Notes under the pieces: generated by a model | Told to the model about the DNA's origin: nothing | What the model saw: only the letters and a program-made list of their open reading frames with translations | Databases searched by the model: none | From: Myxococcaceae bacterium | GTDB taxonomy: Bacteria > Myxococcota > Myxococcia > Myxococcales > Myxococcaceae | Direction: 5' to 3' | DNA: 52,248 nt | Assembly: GCA_016793095.1 (NCBI GenBank) | Contig: JAEUJQ010000040.1 | Location: forward strand, 1 to 52,248 | Made by a program: the position numbers and the translations under genes | Part shown: positions 36,132 to 45,618 of the stretch, piece after piece | Numbering within the stretch: the stretch's first letter is position 1 | Layout: each line of letters begins with the position of its first letter

Positions 36132-37571
36132 GTGAGCACCACCCGCACCTTCGGCCTCTGGTCCGGCATCGGCCTCGTCATCGCGAACATGGTGGGCGCG
36201 GGCGTCTTCCTCTCGACGGGCTTCATGGCGCAGTCGATGCGGCCGGGCACCATCGTGCTGGCCTGGGTCGTCGGCGGCGTGCTGGCCCTCGCCGGGGCGC
36301 GCGCGTACGCCGAGGTGGCGCGCTTCCTGCCGTCAGGGGGTGGAGAGTACCGCTACGTCGGCAGCCTGCTGCACCCGGCGCTCGGGTACGTCGCGGGGTG
36401 GGGCTCGCTGCTGGTTGGCTTCTCAGCGCCCATCGCGCTCGATGCGCTCGCGGCCGGCGCGTTCGCGCGAGTCCTCTTCCCCTCGCTCGACCCACGGCTG
36501 TTCGGCGCGGCGCTCATCATCGCGCTGACGGTGCTTCACGCGCTGGGGCTGCACCTGTCGGCGCGGGTCCAGAACGGGCTGGTCGCCGTCAAGGTGGCGC
36601 TGCTCGCGGGCTTCGTGCTCGTGGGGCTCTTCGCGGGCTCCTTGTCCTGGCCCGCGTGGCAGCCGCCGTCGCTCGAGGGCGAGTCGCTCAGCGGCTTCGC
36701 GTCGAGCCTCTTCTACATCGCGTTCGCGTACTCGGGCTGGAACGCGGCCGTGTACGCGGCGGACGACTTCAGGGAGCCGCAGACGACGGTGCCCCGCGCG
36801 ATGCTGCTGGGGTGCCTCATCGTCGGGGTGCTCTACCTGGTGGTGAACTTCATCTTCGTCGCGAACCTCACGCCAGAGCAGGGCACGGTGGTGTTCCGCT
36901 ACGACGCCTTCACCTCGGGCACGGCGCAGTACGACCAGGTGACGCTCGGCCAGGCGGTGATGGCGCACCTGCTGGGCCCTGGCGCGGCGAAGGTGATGAG
37001 CGTGGTGACGTTGGTGCTCTTCGTCTCGGCCATCAGCGCGATGACGCTGGTGGGCCCGCGCGTCTACGCCGTGATGGCGCGGGACGGCGTGCTGCCGCGG
37101 GTCCTCGCGGGCGTGGAGGGCAGGCCGCCGACCGCCGCGGTGCTGCTGCAGGGCGCGCTGTCGCTCGCGGTGCTCTTCACGCACGAGCTGCGTACGGTGT
37201 TGTCGAATGTCGGCGCCATTCTCGTCTTCTTCGCGGCGTTGACGGTCGCCGGCCTCTTCAAGCTCGCGGTGAAGCCGATGAACGGCGTCCGGCCCACGCT
37301 GGTGGGCCTCGCGAGCGCCGGGCTCTACCTCGTCGCCTCGGCGTGGATGCTGTACGTCGGCTTCACCTCGTCGGGCCTCATGCTCGTGAAGTTCGGGACC
37401 GCCGCGGACCCGGCGCACGAGGCGGTGCTCGCGAAGCTGGCCGGGCTGCACGTGCCCCTCGGAAGCGGGAGCCTCTACGCCATACCTTCGCTCAGCCTCT
37501 GGGTGTCGGCCATCTTCGCGGTCGGCCTCGCCGCCTGGGCGGTGACGCGGGCGCTCAAGTCGAGGTCCTGA
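36132..37571 (+). CDS. APC-family amino acid permease
   Basis: The 479-residue membrane protein has about twelve transmembrane helices. The APC signature is at the first helix (GLVIANMVGAGVFLSTGF) and FLPSGGGEYRYVGSLLHPALGYVAGWGSLL follows in two parts near 71-105, then FIAFAYSGWNAAVYAADD. It would import or exchange amino acids or polyamines; specificity is not visible. Starts at 36087, 36093 and GTG 36132 are in frame. GTG 36132 puts the conserved TTRTFGLWSGIG next to the start, as in relatives, and leaves room for a divergent promoter, so it is preferred with moderate confidence. Confidence 0.88.
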   Translation: MSTTRTFGLWSGIGLVIANMVGAGVFLSTGFMAQSMRPGTIVLAWVVGGVLALAGARAYAEVARFLPSGGGEYRYVGSLLHPALGYVAGWGSLLVGFSAPIALDALAAGAFARVLFPSLDPRLFGAALIIALTVLHALGLHLSARVQNGLVAVKVALLAGFVLVGLFAGSLSWPAWQPPSLEGESLSGFASSLFYIAFAYSGWNAAVYAADDFREPQTTVPRAMLLGCLIVGVLYLVVNFIFVANLTPEQGTVVFRYDAFTSGTAQYDQVTLGQAVMAHLLGPGAAKVMSVVTLVLFVSAISAMTLVGPRVYAVMARDGVLPRVLAGVEGRPPTAAVLLQGALSLAVLFTHELRTVLSNVGAILVFFAALTVAGLFKLAVKPMNGVRPTLVGLASAGLYLVASAWMLYVGFTSSGLMLVKFGTAADPAHEAVLAKLAGLHVPLGSGSLYAIPSLSLWVSAIFAVGLAAWAVTRALKSRS

Positions 37572-37781
37572 GCCGATCAGAGGGCGCCGGCCTTCGCCTT
37601 CGCCACCGCGGAGGAGCGGAGAAGAGGCAGCAGCTCATTGGCGAGCAGGTACAACAAACCCGATGGTGACCGAGAACTACGGGCTCTTGAGCTCCGCGAA
37701 CTCCTCGGACGGACGCTCGACCCTCCCCGCGAGCTCCGATGAGGCGGCCGGGCCGGAGAAGGAAGCACGTCGAGCTGGACG

Positions 37782-38978
37782 TCACGCGAAGGGGTGCGGG
37801 TTGGCGCCGAAGGGAGAGGAGGAGACCCCCGCGGCCGCGGCGAAGAAGGCCCAGAGCTGCTGAACGCCCGGCCGCTGACCGTTCGTGGGCGTGTAGCTGT
37901 TGTAGGCGCCGCCGATGGTGAAGCCACCGGTGGAGCCCGCGCGCAGGTGCTTGCCCCACGCGCTCGCGACCAGCATCGACGCGTGTTCTCCACCCACCGC
38001 GCGGGTGAAGTCTCCCACCAGGGCCGTCACGACGTTGTGGCCCTGCATCGCCAGCGTGCGCTGGAGGAACACCTTGAGCGACGGCAGCAGCACGTCGTTG
38101 AAGCCAGCGCGCGCGCAGGCGCCATCAGGGTCGCCGTGGGTGTCCCAGCCCAGCGTGCAGCCGGGGCCACCAGCGCTGATGATGACGACGCTGGTCCCCG
38201 CGTGGATGAGCAGCTCGGCCGTCGCGAACTGGCTGGCGAACCCGCTCACCAGCGTCGAGCCCGCCGACAGCCCGTACGCTTGCGCGATGGACGGCCAATC
38301 GACCGCCACCGGTGGCGCCGCGAGCGCCCGCACCACGCCGGTGAGGCCGCCGGTCAAAGACGACAGCGAGCGCTGGTTCTTCGCCAGGGTCGGCGCCGAC
38401 ATGCGCACCGAGGCGCGCAAGCCAGCGAGGGCGGGGGCTCGCTGGGGCACGAACTCTCCACCCGGTGACGCGCCGAGCGCCGCCAGCACGCCCCCCGCGT
38501 CGGACACGCGCTGCAGGCTCGCGGCGCCGATGGGCTCGTGGCGCCCGGCCAGCGAGCGGCCCAGCAGCGCACAGGCCACCGGCGACTGCCCGCCCATCGC
38601 GTGGGCCAGTTGGAGCGGCAGGCTCTTCGAGCGGCCATCGATGAAGAGCGCATGCTGCGCGAGGTCGTGCGCGCTGATGCCGTGCCACACGCCGAGGTTG
38701 CACAGCTTCGTCAGCGTGGCGTCGTCGAGCTGGCCGAACGTCGCGCGGTCGATCACCACGCCGTTCCCGAGGTCGCGGGAGTTCGTCGCCGTGCAGCCAA
38801 ACACGTTCTTCGGGATGAACGAGTCGGCCTGCGCGCCGAGCGAGTGGAGCCCGCCAGGCAGGTTGACGATGACGAGGGTCGGCGTCTCGGACGCCTGCGC
38901 CCACGCGCGCCCGGGGAGCACCGACGCGCCCGCCGCCGAGAGCCCTGCCTGCATCAGCGTGCGTCGCGAGAGCGCCAT
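37782..38978 (-). CDS. DUF1501-like Tat-exported protein
   Basis: The 398-residue protein has a Tat-type signal (MALSRRTLMQAGLSAAGASV). The DUF1501-like domain has TLVIVNLPGG near the start, VVIISAGGPGC, and the GWDTHGDPD motif matching the family-typical DTH. It ends in an Ala/Gly/Phe-rich stretch. DUF1501 is a member of the alkaline-phosphatase/sulfatase-related exported proteins of unclear activity. A ribosome site (GAGAGG) lies upstream of ATG 38978. It is the last gene of a tight three-gene group, and the 210 bp downstream to the permease hold no supported gene. Confidence 0.75.
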   Translation of the reverse strand: MALSRRTLMQAGLSAAGASVLPGRAWAQASETPTLVIVNLPGGLHSLGAQADSFIPKNVFGCTATNSRDLGNGVVIDRATFGQLDDATLTKLCNLGVWHGISAHDLAQHALFIDGRSKSLPLQLAHAMGGQSPVACALLGRSLAGRHEPIGAASLQRVSDAGGVLAALGASPGGEFVPQRAPALAGLRASVRMSAPTLAKNQRSLSSLTGGLTGVVRALAAPPVAVDWPSIAQAYGLSAGSTLVSGFASQFATAELLIHAGTSVVIISAGGPGCTLGWDTHGDPDGACARAGFNDVLLPSLKVFLQRTLAMQGHNVVTALVGDFTRAVGGEHASMLVASAWGKHLRAGSTGGFTIGGAYNSYTPTNGQRPGVQQLWAFFAAAAGVSSSPFGANPHPFA

Positions 38979-38989
38979 GACGTTTCCTC

Positions 38990-39670
38990 TCAGAAGACCA
39001 GGAAGCTCGCCGCGCCCGCCACCGACGCGCAGACATAGGCCCACTGCCGCTTCACCTCGGGCTCGAGCGACGGCACCTCGAGGGCGTAGTCCACGCAGGC
39101 TGACAGCTCCTCGGCGTCCATCTCCCGCTTCCACAGCAGCCGCCCCATCACCTGGCACTGGCGCGGCGCCGAGGCGGCGTTGGGCGCGCTCGCGAAGTCC
39201 GCGTGGCCGAACGGGTGGTAGTTCACGGGCCGCAGCGCCTTCTCGAGGCAGCCGTGGAAGGCCATCGCGTACGCCGCGTAGACCGACGCGAAGCTGGCCT
39301 GGGTGTTGGCGTACCAGTGCTCGGGCACGACGCCGAAGGTCTGCACCACGCTGTCGGTGACGCGCGCGCCGGGGATGCCGCGGCTCTCGAAGAAGTTGCC
39401 GAGGTCGCTGCCATCGCGAAGGCGCGCGAGATCCTGCCCGGCCGCGAGCGGGAGCCGATCGCCGTCGAGCGCAGCACCATCGAAGCCGCGGTAGCTGCGC
39501 CCCGTCACCGTGCCGTTGCACGCGACCGCGGCAGGCAGCCGCACCACCGGCTCGGGCTCGCGGCTGGACCCGGGTGAGACGAGCTCCTCGGGCGAGCCGG
39601 CGCTGCCGCCGACGATGTTGCCCGCGCACGACAGCGCGACGAGGGTGAGCGGCACGAGCACACGACGCAT
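38990..39670 (-). CDS. Lipoprotein of the cytochrome-DUF1501 group, unknown function
   Basis: The 226-residue protein has a lipoprotein signal (VALSC, Cys15). A domain with LGNFFESRGIPGARVTDSV and VPEHWYANTQASFASVY follows, with paired cysteines near the end (CLEKAL, CQVMGRLLWKREMDAEELSACV). The latter part resembles the C-terminal portion of DUF1592-like proteins, where a cysteine pair is followed by helices. There are one and eleven bases to the neighbours, so it is certainly in their operon. The function is not known. Confidence 0.6.
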   Translation of the reverse strand: MRRVLVPLTLVALSCAGNIVGGSAGSPEELVSPGSSREPEPVVRLPAAVACNGTVTGRSYRGFDGAALDGDRLPLAAGQDLARLRDGSDLGNFFESRGIPGARVTDSVVQTFGVVPEHWYANTQASFASVYAAYAMAFHGCLEKALRPVNYHPFGHADFASAPNAASAPRQCQVMGRLLWKREMDAEELSACVDYALEVPSLEPEVKRQWAYVCASVAGAASFLVF

Positions 39671-39671
39671 C

Positions 39672-40544
39672 TCACGGCCCTCCGCAGAGGGCGGGATCGT
39701 CGGCCAGCACCTTCACCGCCGCCTGCAGCTTGCCGGTCGCGACGAAGGCATCGACACACCGGTCGAACAGCGCGGCCTCACAGGCGTACTCGGGCCGCCC
39801 GTACACGAACTCGAAGGCGAGCCGACACGTCCAGAAGTTGAAGGCGTCAGACGCCACCAGCGTCTCGACGAGCTCGCGGGTGGTGGAGACGGAGCGGTTC
39901 AGCACGGGCTGCGGGGTTCCCGGTGGCGGAAGGAACGTCGCCCGACCGTTCATCACCTGCTTGCGCGGCAGGACCCGCGCCACGTGATCGAGCGCGTAGG
40001 GCCCGACGTAGTGGCAGCCAGCGCACGCAGCCGCCTGTCGTCCCTGCGCGTTGTTCGGAATGTCGGCGTCGGAGTTGTTCGCCGCCGCCACCCGCTCACT
40101 CCCGATGGTGTTCTGCAGAATGCGGTTGGCCGCGACCAGCATCCACCCGTCTGGCTCGTTGCCGGCGTAGCGGAGCAGCCAACCCTCGCTGGTGAAGTAG
40201 CCCAGCCCGTTCGGGTCTCCCTGCACCGTGGGGTAGTTTTTGTTCGGCACGTTGAACCGACCCACGAAGACGTCGCGCCACGGCAGATCGTTGGCCAGCA
40301 CGTGCTGCACCACGTACCAGCTGGCGTCTGCGCCGTGGTTGCGGCCAGGCTCGGGGTTGAACCTCGAGTTGACGAAGGACGCGAACCGGCTGACGAAGGC
40401 GGGATGAGCGAGGGCCTCTTCGGTGGACTTCGCCGTCACCGGGTAGGCGCTGCGAGTCCCCAACAAAGCCCGCCACTTCCGCGCGTCGCACTGCGCCGAG
40501 GCCGGCAGCGCGGTGGCGAGGAGCAGGGTCAGCAGCAGGCGCAC
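39672..40544 (-). CDS. Exported c-type cytochrome-like protein (DUF1592-like tail)
   Basis: The 290-residue protein has a signal peptide (LLLTLLLATALPASA) and a canonical heme motif CAGCH (Cys174, Cys177, His178). The C-terminal segment (TTRELVETLVASDAF, then CRLAFEFVYGRPEYACEAALFDRCVDAFV) resembles DUF1585/DUF1588-type tails of exported DUF1592 proteins. The start is GTG 40544; the in-frame extension to 40640 has no signal. It is the first gene of a three-gene unit, divergent from the Ser/Thr kinase gene with 94 bp between starts. It parallels the DUF1592/DUF1552 pair at 28452. Confidence 0.7.
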   Translation of the reverse strand: MRLLLTLLLATALPASAQCDARKWRALLGTRSAYPVTAKSTEEALAHPAFVSRFASFVNSRFNPEPGRNHGADASWYVVQHVLANDLPWRDVFVGRFNVPNKNYPTVQGDPNGLGYFTSEGWLLRYAGNEPDGWMLVAANRILQNTIGSERVAAANNSDADIPNNAQGRQAAACAGCHYVGPYALDHVARVLPRKQVMNGRATFLPPPGTPQPVLNRSVSTTRELVETLVASDAFNFWTCRLAFEFVYGRPEYACEAALFDRCVDAFVATGKLQAAVKVLADDPALCGGP

Positions 40545-40638
40545 ACCCTTGATGCCTCGGCGGCCGCCAGGCCTTCCCCAGCCCGTGCAGAAACCGCGTG
40601 GCCAATCGTCCAACCCGTACCAATATCGGGTCTGACGC

Positions 40639-43221
40639 ATGGCGAGCCCTCACAAGCTGGGTCGATACGAGCTCCTCGAGCAGCTCGGCGAAGGTGGCAT
40701 GGGCGCGGTGTGGCTGGCGCGCCTCACCGGCACGGGTGGCTTCGAGAAGCTCTGCATCGTCAAGACGGTGCTGCCCGCCATCGCGAAGGACGCGTCGTTC
40801 GTCTCGCGCTTTCTGCATGAGGGCCGGGTGCTGACGCAGCTGCAGCACTCCAACATCGCCCAGGTGTTCGACATGGGCGAGGAGGGCGAGACCCTCTACC
40901 TCGCGCTCGAGTACGTCGCAGGCATCGACCTCGCGCGCCTGCACCAGCACGTGCGCGAGTCGGAGCAGGCGCTGCCGCTGCCCGTGTGCGTCTACCTCGT
41001 GCAGCAGGCCGCCGAGGGGCTCGGGGCTGCGCACCGGAAGACGGCGGTGGACGGCTCGCCGTTGAACGTCGTGCACCGCGACGTCAGCCCTCAGAACCTC
41101 ATGGTGTCGTACGAGGGCGAGGTGAAGGTCATCGACTTCGGCATCGCGAAGTCCGAGGCCCGCTCGAAGGCGACCGGCACTCCGACCGTGATGGGCAAGC
41201 TCGGCTACATGGCCCCTGAGCAGGCCCGCGGCGAGAACGTCGACCACCGCGCCGACCAGTACGCGCTCGGCATCGTGCTCTGGGAGCTGCTCGCCAACCG
41301 TCCCTTCGTCCCACGCGGCACCCTCACCGAGATGGTGGTGGCGATGGCGAACCCGGCGCTCAAGCCGCTCGCCCCGCTGCGGCCCGAGGTGCCCCAGTCT
41401 CTCGAGACGGTCGTGCTGAAGGCCCTCGCGCCGCAGCCCGAGCACCGCTACGCCAGCACCGACGACTTCGCGCGCGCCCTGCTCGACGAGCTGCTCAAGC
41501 TGTCAGGCATGCCGTCGAAGGTGCAGGTCGGCGAGTTCGTGAAGCAGTTCTGCGCGTCGGAGTTCAAGTCAACGCAGGCGCTGCTCACCCGCGTGTCGAC
41601 CATTCGTGGGCTGCCGACCGGCGTCGCGCACGCGAAGACCGACGGGCTCGCGACGCCGGCCTCGGCCGAAGAAACCGACCCGACCCTCGTCAAGCCAACC
41701 GGCCAGCACGGCGCTGTGCAACGTGCGACGCCAGCCTCACCACCTCCACCCCAGGGAGTCCCCATGACCACGGCACAACTCCAGGCCGCAGCACTTCCGC
41801 CCAGCCGGGCACCCCTCTTCATCGGCGCAGGCCTCGTCGCCGCGCTCCTGCTCGCCGGCGGGGCGTACGTGCTGACGCGCCCTCGTCACAAGGTCGTGGA
41901 GACACCGCCCGCGACGCCCGCCCCGACGACGAAGGCCCTCGACCCCGTCGCTGAGCCGGTGAAGACGACGGACCCGACCAACGCCCCGCCTGCCAACACG
42001 CCGCCCGTCAACGAGCCGCCCGTCAACGAGCCGCCCGAGGTCGCCCCCGTCGTGGTGCCGCCGGTCGCCGAGGTGGTGAAGGCCGCCGCGGGAGACGTGG
42101 TGGAGGCGAAGAAGATGGTCGAGCTCTTCGTCGACGCAGGGAAGACGTACGTCCGCGCGGGCCAGGGTGACAGCCTCGTCGTCGGCAGCACGCTCGTCAT
42201 CGTCGGGGCCCCCCAGGCCGACGGCAAGCGCACCCAGGTGGGCACGGCCACCGTGATGGAGGTGTTCCCGAAGATGTCGCGCGTGGCCCTCGACGAGGCC
42301 GCCGCGCAGGCCGAAGGGGCCCGCTTCGCCGCGCTGGGCGACGTGAAGGTGACGGCGGCGCCGAAGACCGGCGGCCCCTCGACGGTCGAGGTGAAAAAGG
42401 CCGTCGAGCTCTTCAAGGACGCTGACAAGACGTACGCGCGCGCGGGCACGCCCGAAGGCCTCGTGGTGGGCCAGACGCTCACCATCGTCTCGGGCCCGAC
42501 GGCTGACGGGAAGCGCACGAAGCTGGGGACCGGCACGGTGATGGAGGTGTTCCCGAAGATGGCGCGCCTCGCCCTCGACGCGGAGGCGTCAGCCGCGTCG
42601 GGAGATCGCTTCGTCGCCATCGGCGAGGTGAAGGAGGTCGTCGCGCCGAGCAACGCCCTGGACGTCAAGAAGGCGGTGGAGATCTTCGCCGATGGCGACA
42701 AGACCTACGCCCGCGCGGGCAAGCCCGAGGGCCTGGTGGCGGGGCAAGAGCTCGTCATCGTCGGCCCACCGCAGAACGACGGGAAGCGGCAGAAGCTGGG
42801 CACCGCGACGGTGATGGAGGTGCAGGGCAAGCTGGCGCGAGTGCTGCTCGACCCCGAGGCAGGCAAGGCCGCCGGCGCCCGGTTCGCGGCCCTCGACGCC
42901 TCGAGCGCAGCCCCCGCCAGCGCGGGAACGGGCACGCCCGCGAGGGGTGGTGCTCCCGCCGTCGGCTCGATGACGGGGCTGCTCAAGCTCCAGACCCAGC
43001 CCATCTGGTCCGTCTACCTGACGAACACCTCGAAGTTCGCGTGGAACAACTGCACCCTCTTCGCGCCGGGGCAGCGCCGCATGATGTTCCCCTCGCTCGT
43101 GCCGGGTGCGCGCCGTGAGTTCCCCGTCAACCTCTTCGTCTTCGACCCGACCGCGCCCAACCTCATCAACGAAGTGCAGGTCGGCTGCAAGGAAGGCACC
43201 TTCCGCATCCAGTCGCAGTGA
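40639..43221 (+). CDS. Transmembrane Ser/Thr protein kinase with three C-terminal repeats
   Basis: The 860-residue protein has an N-terminal Hanks-type kinase domain: glycine loop GEGGMGAVW (17-25), Lys42, HRDVSPQN (Asp148, Asn153), DFG 166-168, and APEQARGENVDHRADQYALG. A Pro/Thr-rich linker leads to one transmembrane helix (about 391-412). Outside it are three tandem repeats of about 90 residues starting near 488, 583 and 674, each with VKKAVEIF, DGDKTYARAG, GTATVMEV and RLALD. A final domain (about 779-860) holds two Cys. The kinase is probably active; the repeats are not one of the common PASTA or NHL sensors. It heads a co-oriented run of surface-protein genes. Confidence 0.9.
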   Translation: MASPHKLGRYELLEQLGEGGMGAVWLARLTGTGGFEKLCIVKTVLPAIAKDASFVSRFLHEGRVLTQLQHSNIAQVFDMGEEGETLYLALEYVAGIDLARLHQHVRESEQALPLPVCVYLVQQAAEGLGAAHRKTAVDGSPLNVVHRDVSPQNLMVSYEGEVKVIDFGIAKSEARSKATGTPTVMGKLGYMAPEQARGENVDHRADQYALGIVLWELLANRPFVPRGTLTEMVVAMANPALKPLAPLRPEVPQSLETVVLKALAPQPEHRYASTDDFARALLDELLKLSGMPSKVQVGEFVKQFCASEFKSTQALLTRVSTIRGLPTGVAHAKTDGLATPASAEETDPTLVKPTGQHGAVQRATPASPPPPQGVPMTTAQLQAAALPPSRAPLFIGAGLVAALLLAGGAYVLTRPRHKVVETPPATPAPTTKALDPVAEPVKTTDPTNAPPANTPPVNEPPVNEPPEVAPVVVPPVAEVVKAAAGDVVEAKKMVELFVDAGKTYVRAGQGDSLVVGSTLVIVGAPQADGKRTQVGTATVMEVFPKMSRVALDEAAAQAEGARFAALGDVKVTAAPKTGGPSTVEVKKAVELFKDADKTYARAGTPEGLVVGQTLTIVSGPTADGKRTKLGTGTVMEVFPKMARLALDAEASAASGDRFVAIGEVKEVVAPSNALDVKKAVEIFADGDKTYARAGKPEGLVAGQELVIVGPPQNDGKRQKLGTATVMEVQGKLARVLLDPEAGKAAGARFAALDASSAAPASAGTGTPARGGAPAVGSMTGLLKLQTQPIWSVYLTNTSKFAWNNCTLFAPGQRRMMFPSLVPGARREFPVNLFVFDPTAPNLINEVQVGCKEGTFRIQSQ

Positions 43222-43270
43222 GGCGCCGCCGCGTTTCCAGACGGAGAGAAGGGCGCTACACATCGGCTGC

Positions 43271-44200
43271 GTGAGGCTCCTCCTCGTCGCCGTCACCGTC
43301 GTCTCCAGCGTGTCGAGCGCCCAGGCGCTCACCTCGGCCGTGCTCGACTCCAACGGGCCGTCGGAGGCGACCGCCCGCAAGGCCCAGCGGGCCGTCGATG
43401 CGGCGCTGAAGGCGCTGTCCGGTGCACCGGTGAAGGAAGGCGCTCCCTTCAAGAAGGGCGCGCCGCGCAAGTGCGACGACTGTGCGGCGGACCTCGTGGG
43501 CGCGGCCGGCGCTCCAGGCGTGGCGCTGCTCGACCTCAAGGGCAGCGACACCCGCATCGTCTTCGAGCTGTCCTTCTGGCTCGACGGTGAGCGCGCCGGC
43601 ACCCGCAAGGGCGAGACGCCACCCGAGGCGCTCGAGCCCTCGATGAAGGCGGCCCTCGAGCAGCTCCTCCCCGGGTGGATGCGGAAGGGCTTCGGCGCGA
43701 TGGCCGTGCGGGTCGAGGGTGGCTCGGTGGTGAAGGTGGACGGCCGCGTGCTGAGCGCGCGCAGCGGCGACCTCGTGCCGGTGCCCGCCGGCGTCCACCA
43801 GGTCGATGTCGTCTTCCCCGACGGCAGCGCCGTGCTGCAACGGCTCGAGGTGCCCGAAGCAGGCCGGGTGCCCCTCGAGCTCGACGCGCCCGCCCTCGTC
43901 GCCACCCGCGCCAACAGCGGTCCGACTGCGCTCCGCTACGCGAGCTACGGGCTCTTCATGGCCGGCGCGGGCACCGTGGCCGCGGGCTTCATCGCCGGGG
44001 CGTTGAGCCGCGGCACCGGAATCGGCCTCACCGCCTGCGACACACCCGACGCGCGCGCGTGCAGCACTCTGGCCGAGGTGCAGGCGGCGCACACGCAGGC
44101 GCGCCAATACGCCTCCACCGGCAACGTGCTGCTCGGTGTGGGCGGCTCTCTGCTCGCGCTGGGCGTCAGCCTCTTCGTCGTCGACGTGTTCCTGAAATGA
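43271..44200 (+). CDS. Exported protein with PEGA-like segment, unknown function
   Basis: The 309-residue protein has a signal peptide (LLLVAVTVVSSVSSAQA). A Lys/Gly-rich stretch with a CDDC motif (about 73-76) comes before a PEGA-like strand pair (VRVEGGSVVKVDGRVL, then VPVPAGVHQVDVVF, about 145-185). Two C-terminal hydrophobic segments (about 222-240 and 280-300) follow. The start is GTG 43271 and the stop overlaps the next ATG by four bases. Its place between the kinase and MopE-like genes suggests a shared surface role. Confidence 0.6.
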   Translation: MRLLLVAVTVVSSVSSAQALTSAVLDSNGPSEATARKAQRAVDAALKALSGAPVKEGAPFKKGAPRKCDDCAADLVGAAGAPGVALLDLKGSDTRIVFELSFWLDGERAGTRKGETPPEALEPSMKAALEQLLPGWMRKGFGAMAVRVEGGSVVKVDGRVLSARSGDLVPVPAGVHQVDVVFPDGSAVLQRLEVPEAGRVPLELDAPALVATRANSGPTALRYASYGLFMAGAGTVAAGFIAGALSRGTGIGLTACDTPDARACSTLAEVQAAHTQARQYASTGNVLLGVGGSLLALGVSLFVVDVFLK

Positions 44201-45618
44201 AGCGCCTCGCCGCCATCGCAGCGTTCACCACGGTGACGGCGTGCTTCGAGCCGACGCTGCCGGCGAAGCTGTACGCCTGCAACGCCGATGGCACCTGCCC
44301 CGCCCGCTACGCCTGCGACCAGGCCCACGGGCGCCCCGCCGTCTGCTGCCTGCCCGGCGTCCTGCCGTGCCCCACCCTGCGCAACCCCGACAGCACCTGT
44401 CCAGGCGGAGGCGGAGGCGACATCTGGCTGCGAGACCGCGACGGCGACGGCTTCGGCAACCCCAACGAGCAGGTCATCCGCTGCGACCGGCCCCAGGGCT
44501 ACGCGGCGAAGGGCACGCGCCCCGACTGCGACGACTCGCAGCGAGAGGTGAACCCGGACACGGCCGAGGAGTGCAACGGCATCGACGACAACTGCGACGG
44601 CGTCATCGACGAAGGGCTCACCAACCGCGAGCTGTTCGTGCGCGACGAAGACGGCGACGGGTACCCCGAGCTCGACGGCGGAGTGCTGGCGTGCAGGGCC
44701 CCGCCGGGCACGGTGCGCGCCGCGGGAGCCATCGCCGACTGCGCGCCCTTCGAGGCCTCCCGGCACCCGGACGCTGGCGAGCGGTGCAACAACATCGACG
44801 ACGACTGTGACGGCAGCAGCCTCGCGGCCCGCTACGCCGACACCCAGCTCGTCTCGGAGCCCGTGCGCTTCCCGTGCGTGGTGCCCAACGCGCGGGGCAT
44901 CTGCGTCGACGGTGTGCTCACCTGCCCGACCGGCGCGCAGCCCGTCTGCACCGCGCTGCGTGGCCCATCGCCAGAGGTGTGTGACGGCATCGACACCGAC
45001 TGCGACGGCGCCCTCGACAACCAGCCCGGCTGCGGCGGCCCGACGTCCCTCGTTGGGCAGGCGAACCTGCGCTACGGCGGCGGCACGGTGCCCGGTGGCA
45101 CTGGCTTGTTCGACCGCTGCCAGAAGAACCGCATCACGGTGGCTGGCACCAACGTCGGCGGACGCCTGACGGGCACGCGGACCAACTCCGACGTCAGCCT
45201 CGTCTGGTGGGCCGAAACGACCACCGACGCGGGGTGGGACCTGTCGGCCGAGAACCTGCGCCTGCTGCTCTCGTGGAGCGCGAGCGGGACGAACCCCAAC
45301 GCGACGCGCGGCCTCTGGGGCCAGGCCGGCACCGGCGCCGGACAAGACGGGGTGCACCCGGTCGTCTACCTCTGCGGCGAGGCTGACACCGACCTCGTGC
45401 GCTACCGGTGGGAGCGCGACACCACCTCCTTCCAGCTGAACGACACCTCCTTCACCGGCCAGCTTCACCTCGACCCGACCCAGCCTGACGGCGGCTTCGT
45501 GCTGGGCCTCGGCAGCGGCTTCGACACGCGCCGGGTGCGCCGCGTCGAGATTCAGGTGCGCTTCCTCGGGACCAACTACGAGCTGAACGTGCGCGCGCCG
45601 ACGGGGTTCGTGAAATGA
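44197..45618 (+). CDS. MopE-like metal-binding-motif lipoprotein, first copy
   Basis: The 473-residue lipoprotein (VTACF lipobox, Cys at about 16) has a Cys-rich N-terminal module (YACNADGTCPARYACD). Three or so MopE-type repeats follow, of the form DRDGDGFG plus CNGIDDNCDGVIDEG, CNNIDDDCDG and CDGIDTDCDGALDNQPGCGG. The Asp/Cys pattern suggests Ca2+ or other metal binding and disulfides; MopE itself binds copper in methanotrophs, but these motifs are widespread in myxobacteria. The C-terminal 180 residues form a beta-rich domain ending RVRRVEIQVRF. It overlaps the preceding and following genes by four bases each (ATGA). Confidence 0.82.
   Translation: MKRLAAIAAFTTVTACFEPTLPAKLYACNADGTCPARYACDQAHGRPAVCCLPGVLPCPTLRNPDSTCPGGGGGDIWLRDRDGDGFGNPNEQVIRCDRPQGYAAKGTRPDCDDSQREVNPDTAEECNGIDDNCDGVIDEGLTNRELFVRDEDGDGYPELDGGVLACRAPPGTVRAAGAIADCAPFEASRHPDAGERCNNIDDDCDGSSLAARYADTQLVSEPVRFPCVVPNARGICVDGVLTCPTGAQPVCTALRGPSPEVCDGIDTDCDGALDNQPGCGGPTSLVGQANLRYGGGTVPGGTGLFDRCQKNRITVAGTNVGGRLTGTRTNSDVSLVWWAETTTDAGWDLSAENLRLLLSWSASGTNPNATRGLWGQAGTGAGQDGVHPVVYLCGEADTDLVRYRWERDTTSFQLNDTSFTGQLHLDPTQPDGGFVLGLGSGFDTRRVRRVEIQVRFLGTNYELNVRAPTGFVK

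Noticed and set aside
37663-37863. A 66-residue plus-strand open frame in the permease-DUF1501 gap
   Set aside because: There is no ribosome site or recognisable motif, and it overlaps the end of the DUF1501-like gene. The gap is better described as empty.
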